Assembly: GCA_030052355.1 (NCBI GenBank)
Contig: JASIGS010000141.1
Location: 1 to 11,794, forward strand
DNA length: 11,794 bases
From: Streptosporangiaceae bacterium
GTDB taxonomy: Bacteria > Actinomycetota > Actinomycetes > Streptosporangiales > Streptosporangiaceae
Direction: 5' to 3'
Shown: piece after piece, positions 1-7,094 of the stretch
Position numbering within the stretch: position 1 is the first letter of the stretch
Layout: each line of letters opens with the position of its first letter
Made by a program: the position numbers and the translations under genes
The notes under the pieces: generated by a model
What the model saw: only the letters and a program-made list of their open reading frames with translations
What the model was told of the DNA's origin: nothing
Databases searched by the model: none

Positions 1-785
1 CGCTGGTCGGACTGAGCGGCCAGCCTCCGGGTGATCTCGGCAGAGGCCTCGGTGAGCAGGCTGGCCAGGGCCTGCGGCTTGGCCCTCGCGGCCTCGACGA
101 CGACGCTGAGGGCGGCCGACAGGCAGCCGAACGGGTCATAGATGGGCACGGCAACGACCGTGTCCTGCTGCGTGATGGTCCCCACCCCTACCGCGTAACC
201 GGACTGCCTGACCTGCGCGAGCTTGCGGCGCAACTCAGCAGGGTCGGTAATGGTCAGCGGCGTGAACCGCTCGAGCGGCAGGCGCAGCGCTTCCTCCTGC
301 ACTTCCCGGTCGGCGTACGCGAACAGCACGAGGCCGGTCCCGGTGGCGTGCCAGGGCCAGCGGTCACCGGTCTTGCCGCTGGTCGGGTGCGTCGCGCAGG
401 CGCGGATCACCTCGACGTAGACGACCTGCATGCCGTCGCGGACCCCGAGGTGCACGTTGCCGTGGGTGCGGTGATGCAGGTCGTCGAGTACAGGGAAAGC
501 GGCCTCGCGCAGGTCAAGGCCGCGCGGGGCGAGCGCGGCGAGCTCGAGGAGGCGCAAGCCTATGGAGTAGCACCCGTTGGGGTCGCGCTCGAGGGCGCCC
601 CAGCTCAGCAGCTCGTGCACCAGGCGGTGCGTGGTCGACAGGCTGAGGCCGGACCGGCGGGAGATCTCGCTCAGGGACAACGCCCGGCTGCGCGGCCCGA
701 AGGCGTCAAGCACCGCTAGCAGTCGGCCGGCCGCGTTCGTGCGAGGAGCGCTCGCCTCCGCTGAGGCGTGGAGCGGTTCCGGCAT
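1..785 (-). CDS. IclR-family transcriptional regulator (3' end cut by window edge)
   Basis: Reading the minus strand from ATG at 785-783 gives 261 uninterrupted codons to the left edge. The family is usually about 250-270 residues, so only the last few residues and the stop are missing. Residues about 15-75 form an N-terminal winged helix-turn-helix (AGRLLAVLDAF, LSLSEISRRSGLSLSTTHRL, then a wing). Residues about 85-255 match the IclR effector-binding domain, with the recognisable stretches VVAVPIYDPFG and LSAALSVVVEAA. An AGGG lies 5 nt upstream of the ATG; an in-frame GTG two codons earlier is a possible alternative start. The gene is divergent from the ABC importer, the classical arrangement for an IclR regulator of the adjacent catabolic or transport operon. 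Both the ligand and whether it activates or represses are unknown. Family assignment is firm; control of the importer is inferred from position. Confidence 0.93.
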   Translation of the reverse strand, partial: MPEPLHASAEASAPRTNAAGRLLAVLDAFGPRSRALSLSEISRRSGLSLSTTHRLVHELLSWGALERDPNGCYSIGLRLLELAALAPRGLDLREAAFPVLDDLHHRTHGNVHLGVRDGMQVVYVEVIRACATHPTSGKTGDRWPWHATGTGLVLFAYADREVQEEALRLPLERFTPLTITDPAELRRKLAQVRQSGYAVGVGTITQQDTVVAVPIYDPFGCLSAALSVVVEAARAKPQALASLLTEASAEITRRLAAQSDQ

Positions 786-854
786 CTGCACCCTCGCCTG
801 TCGCCTTGTCGCCCGGTATTCGCCGGGCCTCCAGCCTGAGGACCGCTGCGGCAC

Positions 855-860
855 TTAATA
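855..860 (-). promoter_or_regulatory. Candidate -10 hexamer (TATTAA) for the IclR-type gene
   Basis: On the minus strand the hexamer TATTAA lies about 70 nt upstream of the ATG at 785. It is one of few AT-rich spots in this part of the spacer. No good -35 hexamer lies 16-18 nt before it, so the call rests on the -10 alone. Confidence 0.25.
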
Positions 861-945
861 CGGCTGAAACAATGCTGGCACGCGGTCCAGGGTTCTGCAA
901 GGAGACGGTGATTATCAGCAAAGCTCGCCGAAACCACCGCGCGAA

Positions 946-970
946 CCTTCGGTGAATTGAACGCCGAAGG
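946..970. promoter_or_regulatory. Perfect 7-bp inverted repeat, candidate regulator operator
   Basis: CCTTCGG at 946-952 and CCGAAGG at 964-970 are exact inverted repeats separated by an A+T-richer 11-nt spacer (TGAATTGAACG). Dyads of this size between divergent genes are typical binding sites of dimeric regulators. The adjacent IclR-family protein is the natural candidate, but this is inferred from position only. The dyad abuts the 11-bp tandem repeats that start at 971. Confidence 0.45.
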
Positions 971-1014
971 CCCGGACACGGCCCGGACACGGCGCGGACA
1001 CGGCTTGGACACAG
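971..1014. repeat. Four tandem 11-bp direct repeats (consensus CCCGGACACGG)
   Basis: Four head-to-tail 11-bp units lie at 971-981 (CCCGGACACGG), 982-992 (identical), 993-1003 (CGCGGACACGG) and 1004-1014 (CTTGGACACAG). The core GGACAC is unchanged in all four. A period of 11 bp is about one helical turn, so each core would face the same side of the DNA, as expected for a regulator array. The function is not known; a simple slippage-derived repeat is also possible. Confidence 0.8.
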
Positions 1015-1136
1015 GCTGGTCAACCTTTCCCCACCTGGCTCACGCGCCCGCATCTCCCTTTCGCCCGGCGGAAGCGTTGTGGACGGGCCGCTGGCGCGTC
1101 GCGGAAGCTGGGCGCGTCATCACAGAGGCAAGCTCA

Positions 1137-1153
1137 TTGCACCGAGGTTGCAC
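1137..1153 (+). promoter_or_regulatory. Paired TTGCAC hexamers 11 bp apart, possible -35 region
   Basis: TTGCAC occurs at 1137-1142 and again at 1148-1153, exactly one helical turn apart, about 80 nt before the importer start. TTGCAC resembles a -35 box, but the best partner -10 (TAGCCC at 1173-1178, 19-nt spacing from the second copy) is poor. A direct-repeat operator is as likely as a promoter element. Confidence 0.3.
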
Positions 1154-1166
1154 TGGCGGGGCCCCC

Positions 1167-1193
1167 GACGGGTAGCCCGCGGGTGCGGCCGTC
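1167..1193. promoter_or_regulatory. G+C-rich dyad upstream of the importer start
   Basis: GACGG at 1167-1171 pairs with CCGTC at 1189-1193. Between them lies the 8-bp palindrome CCCGCGGG (1176-1183). It could be an operator or a stem-loop in the 5' leader, ending 36 nt before the start codon. G+C-rich DNA produces such dyads often, so the call is tentative. Confidence 0.3.
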
Positions 1194-1229
1194 TGTCCAT
1201 ATCGGGAGCATCGCTATAGGAGCATCGAC

Positions 1230-2849
1230 GTGAGACCCAGGATGTTTCTCGGACGAAACGGCAGGCTGTCCGCACTGCGGCTGTCGTCTGTCGTCATCGC
1301 GACCGCCGCTGCGGTCGTTCTGGCCGGCTGCGGGTCATCGACCACCTCGACACCCACCAGCAGCACCACACCCAAGGAGGGCGGCTCGCTGACCGTCCTC
1401 GAGGGGAACACCTTCGCTGGCTCCTGGCCCGGCCTCGACCCTGCGACAGACACCGACGGTGCCGCGAACATGAGCTACATGGACGCGATCTACGGCGAGC
1501 TGTTCGAGCTCACCACCGGCGGCCATGAAACGGGTGACCTTGCCACCGGCTACTCGTTTACCAATGGCGGCAAGACCGTCAACATCACGCTTCGCCAGGG
1601 AGTCAAGTTCTCCGACGGTACGCCGTTCAACGCGGCGGCAGTTGTCTACAACTGGACCCGCGATCTGGCGTCTACCTGCACGTGCAAGCCGACTTTCGCG
1701 CAGACGAAACCGCCGGTAATCAAGGAGACGGGCCCCTACAGCGTTTCGCTGACGCTGACTTATGTCGACGCACCGTTTATCAACGCGCTGCAGGGCGATG
1801 TCTTTAACTGGATCGCGTCACCGACCGCGATCCAGAAGATGGGCGAGAAGGCATTCGCGCTGAAGCCGGTAGGAGCCGGCCCGTTCACGGTGGTGACGGA
1901 TACCCCGGACTCGCTGCTCGTGCTGAAGAAGAACCCGAACTACTGGCAGCACGCACAGGGCCTGCCCTACCTGAGCTCGCTCACCTTCAAGCCGGTGAGC
2001 AGCGACCAGGACGCCCTGACCGCCATGGAGTCGGGCGCCGGCCAGGCCTACGAGGGCATGTCGACACCGCAGTTGGTCAGCGCGTTCAAGGCGAAGTTCC
2101 AGACGACAGCGGAGCCGTCGACGTCGCCGTACGACCTGCAGCTCAATACCTTCGCCAAGCCGTTCAGCAACTTCAAGGCGCGTGAGGCGATCTACTACGC
2201 CACGAACACGCCGTTGCTGGACAGCAGCTTGTTCAACGACACCTACCCGGTCGGTCAGTCGTTCACTGCCCCGGCAGGGTTGTTCTACGAGCAGAAGGTG
2301 CCTGGCTACCTCACCTACAACCTGGCCAAGGCCAAGGCGCTGGTGAAGTCGATCGGCGGGCTGAGCATAACTCTCGGCACGCTGAACACCCCGGTCGCTA
2401 ACGAGGTGGACCAGGCGCTGCGCACCATGTGGGAACAGGCCGGGATCAAGGTCACTCTCGCTAGCTGGGACCTGACCGGGCTGATCGCGCAGTTCACGGG
2501 CGGCAAGTGGCAGTCGATGCTGCAGACGGCTGGCGCTTATGACCCGGGCACCGGCGTCGGCGTCTGCTTCCGGTTCTGCTCCACGTCGCCGTTCACCGGC
2601 GTGAAGAACACCGCGCTGAACGACCTGCTGCTCGGCGCGGCCGGCACGACGGACAACGCTACCCGGGGCAAGCTCTACGACGAGGCGGCCGCTCTGATCG
2701 CCAAGAATGCCTGGGGACCGTTCCTGTTCCCGATCGCCGGCTACAACATCGCCGCCCACGGCGTCGGCGGGCCTGGGCTGACCACGCCGCTGCCCGTCAC
2801 CGACGTCAACCCGGAGATCCTCTGGCAGTACGTCTACAACAACGGATGA
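1230..2849 (+). CDS. ABC importer solute-binding lipoprotein, family 5 (DppA/OppA type)
   Basis: A 539-residue extracytoplasmic binding protein that would capture the substrate for the permeases encoded next to it. The GTG at 1230 is chosen because AGGAG (1218-1222) lies 7 nt upstream; an ATG at 1242 is the alternative. The N-terminus is a lipoprotein signal: basic residues, a hydrophobic stretch (about 18-32), then lipobox LAGC with Cys34 as the lipidated residue. A Ser/Thr-rich linker follows. The rest matches SBP_bac_5: GGSLTV near the mature start, GLDPATD, VNITLRQGVKFSDGTPF around residues 110-130, and KKNPNYW about residue 235. The family binds di/oligopeptides, nickel, opines, sugars and other solutes, so the ligand is open. 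Apart from Cys34 the protein has four cysteines in two close pairs, C150/C152 and C446/C450, which may form disulfides outside the cell. Confidence 0.93.
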   Translation: MRPRMFLGRNGRLSALRLSSVVIATAAAVVLAGCGSSTTSTPTSSTTPKEGGSLTVLEGNTFAGSWPGLDPATDTDGAANMSYMDAIYGELFELTTGGHETGDLATGYSFTNGGKTVNITLRQGVKFSDGTPFNAAAVVYNWTRDLASTCTCKPTFAQTKPPVIKETGPYSVSLTLTYVDAPFINALQGDVFNWIASPTAIQKMGEKAFALKPVGAGPFTVVTDTPDSLLVLKKNPNYWQHAQGLPYLSSLTFKPVSSDQDALTAMESGAGQAYEGMSTPQLVSAFKAKFQTTAEPSTSPYDLQLNTFAKPFSNFKAREAIYYATNTPLLDSSLFNDTYPVGQSFTAPAGLFYEQKVPGYLTYNLAKAKALVKSIGGLSITLGTLNTPVANEVDQALRTMWEQAGIKVTLASWDLTGLIAQFTGGKWQSMLQTAGAYDPGTGVGVCFRFCSTSPFTGVKNTALNDLLLGAAGTTDNATRGKLYDEAAALIAKNAWGPFLFPIAGYNIAAHGVGGPGLTTPLPVTDVNPEILWQYVYNNG

Positions 2850-2886
2850 GGTACCACAGCGCATGAGGCTGAGGTTTGCCGCCTAA

Positions 2887-3918
2887 ATGAACACCTCGGT
2901 ACCAGTTCAGCCGGGTCGCTGGTCAGGCAGCGCGCTTGCGCGCCGCCTGGCCAGCTCTCCGGCCCTGCGGGTGAGCGCCCGCCGGCTGCTGTCCGCCATC
3001 CCAGTCCTGTGGGGCGTCACGTTCCTGACGTTCCTCGTACTCAACGCCCTGCCCGGTGACGCCGCCGAGGCGCTGCTCGGCATCAATGCCACGCCCGCCG
3101 AGCTCCGCGCGTTCTCCATCAAGCTGCACCTGAACGAGCCGCTGTGGACCAGATACGGGCACTGGCTCGGCGGGGTGGTGACCGGTAACCTCGGCACCTC
3201 GCTGGCGAGCCCCCAGTCCGTGTCGTCGATCCTCGGCGAGCGGCTGCCGGTGACGCTCGAGCTCGTCGTCTACGCGCTGATCATTACCTTCGTCGTCTCG
3301 GTTCCGCTGGCCATACTGTGCGCCCGCTGGCCACGGGGCATCATCGACCGGCTGTCGCTTGTACTGTCCATGGGCAGCATCTCGATCGCCCCTTACGTGC
3401 TCGCCCTGCTGCTCATCATCCTGTTCTCCGTCAAGCTCAACGGGTTCTTCCCGGCGCTCTACTCGCCCAGCTCGACGATCACCGGGAACTTGTACAACTT
3501 CACCCTGCCGAGCATCGTCCTCGCGGTGCCGCTGATCGGTTTCTACACCAGGTTCCTGCGCGCCGACCTGCTCGAGCAGATGCAGTCAGAGGACTACGTC
3601 GTGACCGCCAGGGCCAAGGGCGTCAGCGAAACCCGAATCCTCGTCCGGCACGCGCTGCGCAACTCGTTCATCGGGTTGCTGACCGTCATCGGCCTGAACC
3701 TCGCCACGCTGATCGGGGCGACTGTCATCATCGAGGAGATCTTCTCGCTGCCCGGTATCGGGTACGAGCTGCTGCAGGCGATCAGCAGCCGGAACGTCCC
3801 GGTGGTCGAGGGCATCGTGCTCGTCTTCGGGATCGCCGTGGTCCTCGCCAACCTGCTCACCGACCTGCTCTACGGTGTGCTCGACCCAAGGATCCGTCAT
3901 GTCCGTTCCCGCAGCTGA
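2887..3918 (+). CDS. ABC importer permease, DppB/OppB type
   Basis: A 343-residue inner-membrane permease forming half of the translocation channel. About six hydrophobic segments are visible (roughly residues 35-57, 122-148, 155-185, 203-225, 258-283, 305-330). The first is preceded by the family's usual RRLLSAIPVLWGVTFLTF pattern and followed by the LPGD motif. The cytoplasmic EAA-type loop that docks on the ATPase is seen as TARAKGVSETRILVRHALRN (about 238-257). An in-frame TAA directly precedes the ATG, so translation cannot start further upstream. The ribosome site is weak (GAGG, 12 nt away), and coupling to the upstream gene is likely. A GTG at 2971 would give a more family-typical short N-terminus but has no visible ribosome site. 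It is 37 nt after the binding-protein gene and overlaps the next permease by 20 nt. Confidence 0.92.
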   Translation: MNTSVPVQPGRWSGSALARRLASSPALRVSARRLLSAIPVLWGVTFLTFLVLNALPGDAAEALLGINATPAELRAFSIKLHLNEPLWTRYGHWLGGVVTGNLGTSLASPQSVSSILGERLPVTLELVVYALIITFVVSVPLAILCARWPRGIIDRLSLVLSMGSISIAPYVLALLLIILFSVKLNGFFPALYSPSSTITGNLYNFTLPSIVLAVPLIGFYTRFLRADLLEQMQSEDYVVTARAKGVSETRILVRHALRNSFIGLLTVIGLNLATLIGATVIIEEIFSLPGIGYELLQAISSRNVPVVEGIVLVFGIAVVLANLLTDLLYGVLDPRIRHVRSRS

Positions 3919-4798
3919 CCTGATCACCTCCACGCCAGCACCCGAGACGGCGGGCTCGTTGGTGTTCGGGACCGGGGGTCGGGCCCGCGGGTGGCTGCGC
4001 ACCCTCGAGATCGCCGTTCCCGGCACGATTCTGGTCGTGCTGCTGTTCTTCTGCTTCATCTGGCCGCTGGTGTACCACATGCCCAGCCCCACGAACGGGA
4101 ACCTGCTCGAGGTCAACAAGCCGCTCTGGTCACCGGGTCACATCCTCGGCACCGACTCTGTCGGCGACGACGTGATGTCCAGGATCCTGTACGGCGGCCG
4201 AGTGTCGTTCGAGGTCGCGGCCGCGGTCCAGGCCATCGGGTTCCTGATCGGCGGGCTGCTCGGCATGGTCGCTGCCTACGCCGGCGGCTGGACCGAGTCG
4301 GTCCTGATGCGGATACTCGACGTGTTCATCGCCTTCCCTTCGCTGGTGCTGGTGCTGGCGATCGTCGACAGCCTGGGCCAGAGCGAGAGGAACGTCATCT
4401 GGGCACTATCGGCGTTCAGCATCCCGGCGTTTGCGCGCGTGGCCAGGGCGGCCACGCTGAGGCTGCGCGACCAGCCGTTTATCGTCGCAGCGCGGTTGTC
4501 AGGCACCAAGGCGTGGCGGATCCTGTTCCGGCACCTGCTGCCGAATATCGCGCCGCAGCTGCTGACCTTCACCCTGCTCGGGGCCAGCCTGACCATCATC
4601 CTGGAGGGCGCGCTCGACTTCCTCGGTTATGGCATCCCGGAGCCGACCGCGACCTGGGGCAACATGATCGCGACCGGGGAGTCGTTCATCTCCGTCTACC
4701 CGCAGTTTGTCATCGTGCCGAGCATCTTCCTGCTGGTGACGAGCATCTCTCTCAACATGATGGGCGACGGCCTGCGGGCCCGGTGGGGGGTCCGGTGA
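3899..4798 (+). CDS. ABC importer permease, DppC/OppC type
   Basis: A 299-residue inner-membrane permease, the partner of the preceding one. ATG at 3899 is chosen because AAGGA (3888-3892) lies 6 nt upstream. A GTG at 3875 would add eight residues without a comparable site. The N-terminal segment (LEIAVPGTILVVLLFFCFIW) is followed by the family hallmark GTDSVGDDVMSRILYGGRVS. Further hydrophobic segments follow, then the EAA loop (VAARLSGTKAWRILFRHLLP) and the C-terminal signature LDFLGYGIPEPTATWGNMI. In most family members the hallmark reads GTDxxGRDVxSR; here Asp replaces the Arg, which is a tolerated change. The gene starts 20 nt inside the previous gene and shares GTGA with the next, a tightly coupled operon. 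Confidence 0.93.
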   Translation: MSVPAADLITSTPAPETAGSLVFGTGGRARGWLRTLEIAVPGTILVVLLFFCFIWPLVYHMPSPTNGNLLEVNKPLWSPGHILGTDSVGDDVMSRILYGGRVSFEVAAAVQAIGFLIGGLLGMVAAYAGGWTESVLMRILDVFIAFPSLVLVLAIVDSLGQSERNVIWALSAFSIPAFARVARAATLRLRDQPFIVAARLSGTKAWRILFRHLLPNIAPQLLTFTLLGASLTIILEGALDFLGYGIPEPTATWGNMIATGESFISVYPQFVIVPSIFLLVTSISLNMMGDGLRARWGVR

Positions 4799-5865
4799 TC
4801 GGCCGGCCGGTGAGCGAGCGCAGCCAGCTGGCAGCCGCCACGACGTCCGCGGCGGCAGACGCCTCGGGTGCGCCGGCTGTCGAGATGACGCCGGGACCGG
4901 TCCTGCAGGTGGAAGACCTGCAGGTCACGTTCCGCGCCCGGCTGGGGACCGTGTACGCCGTGCAGGGTGTCAGCTTCGCGGTGGAGGCGGGCAGGACCCT
5001 CGCGATCATCGGCGAGTCGGGATCGGGCAAGACAGTGAGCGCGCAGGCAATCATGGGCTTGCTGCCGCGGACCGCCGACGTCTCCGGCTCGATCCGGTTC
5101 AAGGGCGAGCAGGTACTCGGCCGCAGTGAGCACGACCTGCGCGACTACCGGGGCCGCAGCGTGGCGATGGTGTTTCAGAACCCGGAGCGGTCGCTGAACC
5201 CGACGATGCGGGTCGGCACGCAGATCGCCGAGGCGATCAGGACCCACCTCCCGATGGATCGCAAGCAGGCGCACGAGCGCACGATCGAGCTGCTGAAGAT
5301 GGTGCGGATCCCGGTGCCGGAGCGGCGATTCTTCGAGTACCCGCACCAGCTCTCCGGTGGCATGCGGCAGCGCGTCGTCATCGCGATCGCGCTGGCCTGC
5401 GGACCCGATGTGCTCATCGCCGACGAGGCCACGACGGCACTGGACGTGACGACCCAGGCGCAGATCATGGACCTGCTGCTTGACCTCCAGCAGCAGACCG
5501 GCACCGCACTGGTGATGATCAGCCACGACCTCGGGCTGGCCGCGAGCTACGCCGAGGACGTCGTGGTGATGTACGCGGGCAAGATCGTCGAACGCGCGTC
5601 GGCGAAGGACCTTTTCGCCAGCGTCCGCATGCCGTACACCCAGGCGCTGCTCGAGGCGATCCCGCGGATCGAGCTCGAGCCCCACGTGCTGCTGCCGGTG
5701 GTCGGCGGACGCCCGCCCGACATGTCCGTGATCCAAGCCGGCTGCCCGTTCGCACCCCGCTGCCCGGACGTGCAGCAGGACTGCCGCGAGCAGGCTCCGC
5801 CACTGCGCGAGCACGAGGCGGGCCGGTGGTTTGCGTGCTGGCATCCGTGCGGGAAAGGGGTTTGA
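4795..5865 (+). CDS. ABC importer ATPase, DppD/OppD type
   Basis: A 356-residue cytoplasmic ATPase that powers the importer, pairing with the following ATPase. The reading frame is open far upstream inside the permease gene, but homology begins only after the GTG at 4795, which overlaps the permease stop (GTGA) and has a G-rich stretch 4 nt upstream. The nucleotide-binding elements are Walker A GESGSGKT (73-80), Q-loop VFQNPERSLNP, signature LSGGMRQR (186-193), Walker B with D210/E211, and H-loop His244. Walker B continues EATTALD where EPTTALD is usual. The C-terminal oligopeptide-ATPase extension carries C317, C323, C330 and C348. This Cys pattern is typical of the DppD/OppD family and has been linked to an iron-sulfur cluster in some members. 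The first 37 or so residues are low-complexity Ala/Ser and poorly conserved. Confidence 0.93.
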   Translation: MIGRPVSERSQLAAATTSAAADASGAPAVEMTPGPVLQVEDLQVTFRARLGTVYAVQGVSFAVEAGRTLAIIGESGSGKTVSAQAIMGLLPRTADVSGSIRFKGEQVLGRSEHDLRDYRGRSVAMVFQNPERSLNPTMRVGTQIAEAIRTHLPMDRKQAHERTIELLKMVRIPVPERRFFEYPHQLSGGMRQRVVIAIALACGPDVLIADEATTALDVTTQAQIMDLLLDLQQQTGTALVMISHDLGLAASYAEDVVVMYAGKIVERASAKDLFASVRMPYTQALLEAIPRIELEPHVLLPVVGGRPPDMSVIQAGCPFAPRCPDVQQDCREQAPPLREHEAGRWFACWHPCGKGV

Positions 5866-5867
5866 AG

Positions 5868-7040
5868 GTGACGGCAGCTGCCAGCCGCGGAGACAACTCC
5901 CCGCAGCCCCTCGCCAGCGGCCAGCCGGAGGCGGTACAGCCCGACGGCGACATCCTGCTCAGGGTGCGCAACCTCGTCCAGGAGTTCGTGGTACGCGACT
6001 ACGGCGGTGCAAAGGGCGGCGTGCTGCAGGCGGTCTCCGGCGTCTCCTTCGACCTTCACGCCGGTGAGACGCTGGGCATCGTGGGCGAGACGGGATCGGG
6101 CAAGTCGACGCTCGCCCGGTCGGTGATCCAGGCCCCGCGTCCGAAGAGCGGTCAGGTGATCTTCGAGGGCACTGACCTGGTCCGCCTGCCGCACCGCGCC
6201 ATGAAGGCGGTCCGGCGCAACATGCAGATGGTCTTCCAGGACCCGTTTACGTCACTGGACCCGCGGTGGACCGTGTCCGCGATCGTCGAGGAGCCGCTGA
6301 TCGCCTACGGCGTCGGAAGCCGCCAGCAGCGCAGCGACCGGGTGGAGTCACTGCTCGACCTCGTGGGGATCGACCCGGCCCGGTACGGCCGGCGGCACCC
6401 GCACGAGCTGTCCGGCGGGCAGTGCCAGCGGGTCGCGGTCGCCCGGGCGCTCGCCCTCGAGCCCAAGCTGCTCCTCTGCGACGAGCCGGTGTCGTCGCTT
6501 GACGTGCTGGTGCAGGCGCAGGTCCTGAACCTGTTCGAGAAGCTGCGCGAGGAACTCGGCCTGTCCTACCTGTTCATCGCCCATGACCTGGCCCTGGTGA
6601 AGCAGGTCAGCGATCGCGTCGCGGTGATGTACCTCGGCAGGTTGTGCGAGGTCGGGCCGGTCCGTGACCTGTACAGTGAGCCACTGCATCCCTACACGCT
6701 CGCCCTGCTGACCTCCATTCCGAGTCCAGACCCGGCGGTGGGACGGCGAGACACCGCCAGCGTGATCAGCGGGGAGCTGCCGTCGCCGCTCGATCCCCCG
6801 AGCGGCTGCCGGTTCAGGACCCGCTGCCCGCGCGCGGAGCAGCGGTGCGCTATGGAGGTGCCGGAACTTCGCGAGATGGGCGACGGCCGCCTGGTAGCTT
6901 GCCACTTCCCGTTGTCGGGCCGCTGGCAGGAGAGTGCCGAGAGGCAGGAGCCGGACGCCGCTGCCGGCCACGCGGTGGCCGGCTTGATGACGTCCGACGG
7001 CGCCGTGGCCTCGACCGCCCAGGCCGACGGCTTCGGATAG
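5868..7040 (+). CDS. ABC importer ATPase, DppF/OppF type
   Basis: A 390-residue second ATPase of the importer. GTG at 5868, 2 nt after the previous stop, is preferred: AAAGGGG ends 7 nt upstream and homology starts only around residue 28. A GTG at 5826 in the same frame would overlap the upstream gene by 40 nt. Visible elements are Walker A GETGSGKS (73-80), Q-loop VFQDPFTSLDPR, signature LSGGQCQR (181-188), Walker B with D205/E206 in CDEPVSSLD, and H-loop His239. The signature has Cys186 where Arg is near-universal in this family. Cysteines C314, C320, C327 and C345 repeat exactly the 6-7-18 residue spacing of the partner ATPase. The last 45 or so residues after ACHFP are Ala/Gly-rich, with no recognised domain. 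Confidence 0.93.
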   Translation: MTAAASRGDNSPQPLASGQPEAVQPDGDILLRVRNLVQEFVVRDYGGAKGGVLQAVSGVSFDLHAGETLGIVGETGSGKSTLARSVIQAPRPKSGQVIFEGTDLVRLPHRAMKAVRRNMQMVFQDPFTSLDPRWTVSAIVEEPLIAYGVGSRQQRSDRVESLLDLVGIDPARYGRRHPHELSGGQCQRVAVARALALEPKLLLCDEPVSSLDVLVQAQVLNLFEKLREELGLSYLFIAHDLALVKQVSDRVAVMYLGRLCEVGPVRDLYSEPLHPYTLALLTSIPSPDPAVGRRDTASVISGELPSPLDPPSGCRFRTRCPRAEQRCAMEVPELREMGDGRLVACHFPLSGRWQESAERQEPDAAAGHAVAGLMTSDGAVASTAQADGFG

Positions 7041-7057
7041 CGGCGAGGCCCTTGCCG

Positions 7058-7081
7058 GGCCGGCACCGGCCAGTTCGGTGC
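7058..7081 (+). terminator. Overlapping stem-loops after the ABC operon, possible terminator
   Basis: Two mutually exclusive hairpins lie 17-40 nt after the last ATPase stop. One pairs GGCCG (7058-7062) with CGGCC (7067-7071) around a 4-nt loop. The other pairs GCACCG (7063-7068) with CGGTGC (7076-7081) around a 7-nt loop. No U-run follows, which is common for actinobacterial terminators but makes the call uncertain. It may only weaken read-through into the methyltransferase-like gene. Confidence 0.35.
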
Positions 7082-7094
7082 GGACCAGAGGGTG

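Larger units (their letters stand above)
786..1229. promoter_or_regulatory. Divergent intergenic control region between iclR-type gene and importer operon
   Basis: This 444-bp stretch has no convincing gene. Short open frames exist on both strands, but none has a good ribosome site or recognisable protein. It must hold the promoters of both divergent genes. It contains, in order, an AT-rich candidate -10 for the minus-strand gene (855-860), a 7-bp inverted repeat (946-970), four 11-bp tandem repeats (971-1014), two GGCGCGTC copies (1093-1100, 1111-1118), paired TTGCAC hexamers (1137-1153), a G+C-rich dyad (1167-1193) and a duplicated GGAGCATCG around the ribosome site (1205-1227). I could not find a convincing -35/-10 pair for the importer genes. 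Confidence 0.75.

Noticed and set aside
971..1014. CRISPR array
   Set aside because: The repeats are 11 bp and contiguous, with no spacers and no cas genes nearby.
706..1053. Minus-strand frame overlapping the IclR start and the control region
   Set aside because: It is in a different frame from the IclR protein, has low-complexity composition, no ribosome site, and covers the repeats and dyads expected of a control region.
957..1175. 72-codon plus-strand frame in the divergent spacer
   Set aside because: It is made partly by the 11-bp tandem repeats, lacks a ribosome site and shows no family.
1206..1241. ATG at 1242 as the start of the binding protein
   Set aside because: AGGAG at 1218-1222 is 7 nt from the GTG at 1230 but 19 nt from the ATG at 1242; both give the same lipoprotein signal.
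1818..2864. 348-codon minus-strand frame opposite the binding protein
   Set aside because: No domain, Arg/Gly/Val-rich composition; it is antisense to a complete family-5 binding protein.
2850..2903. Repeated GGTACC with GAGGT/ACCTC pairing around the permease start
   Set aside because: A long loop and short arms; probably chance palindromes, with no clear regulatory reading.
3991..4794. Long upstream extension of the first ATPase inside the second permease gene
   Set aside because: The frame is open, but the residues are Arg/Ala/Pro-rich shadow sequence of the permease; ATPase homology starts after 4795, where a GTGA overlap gives a natural start.
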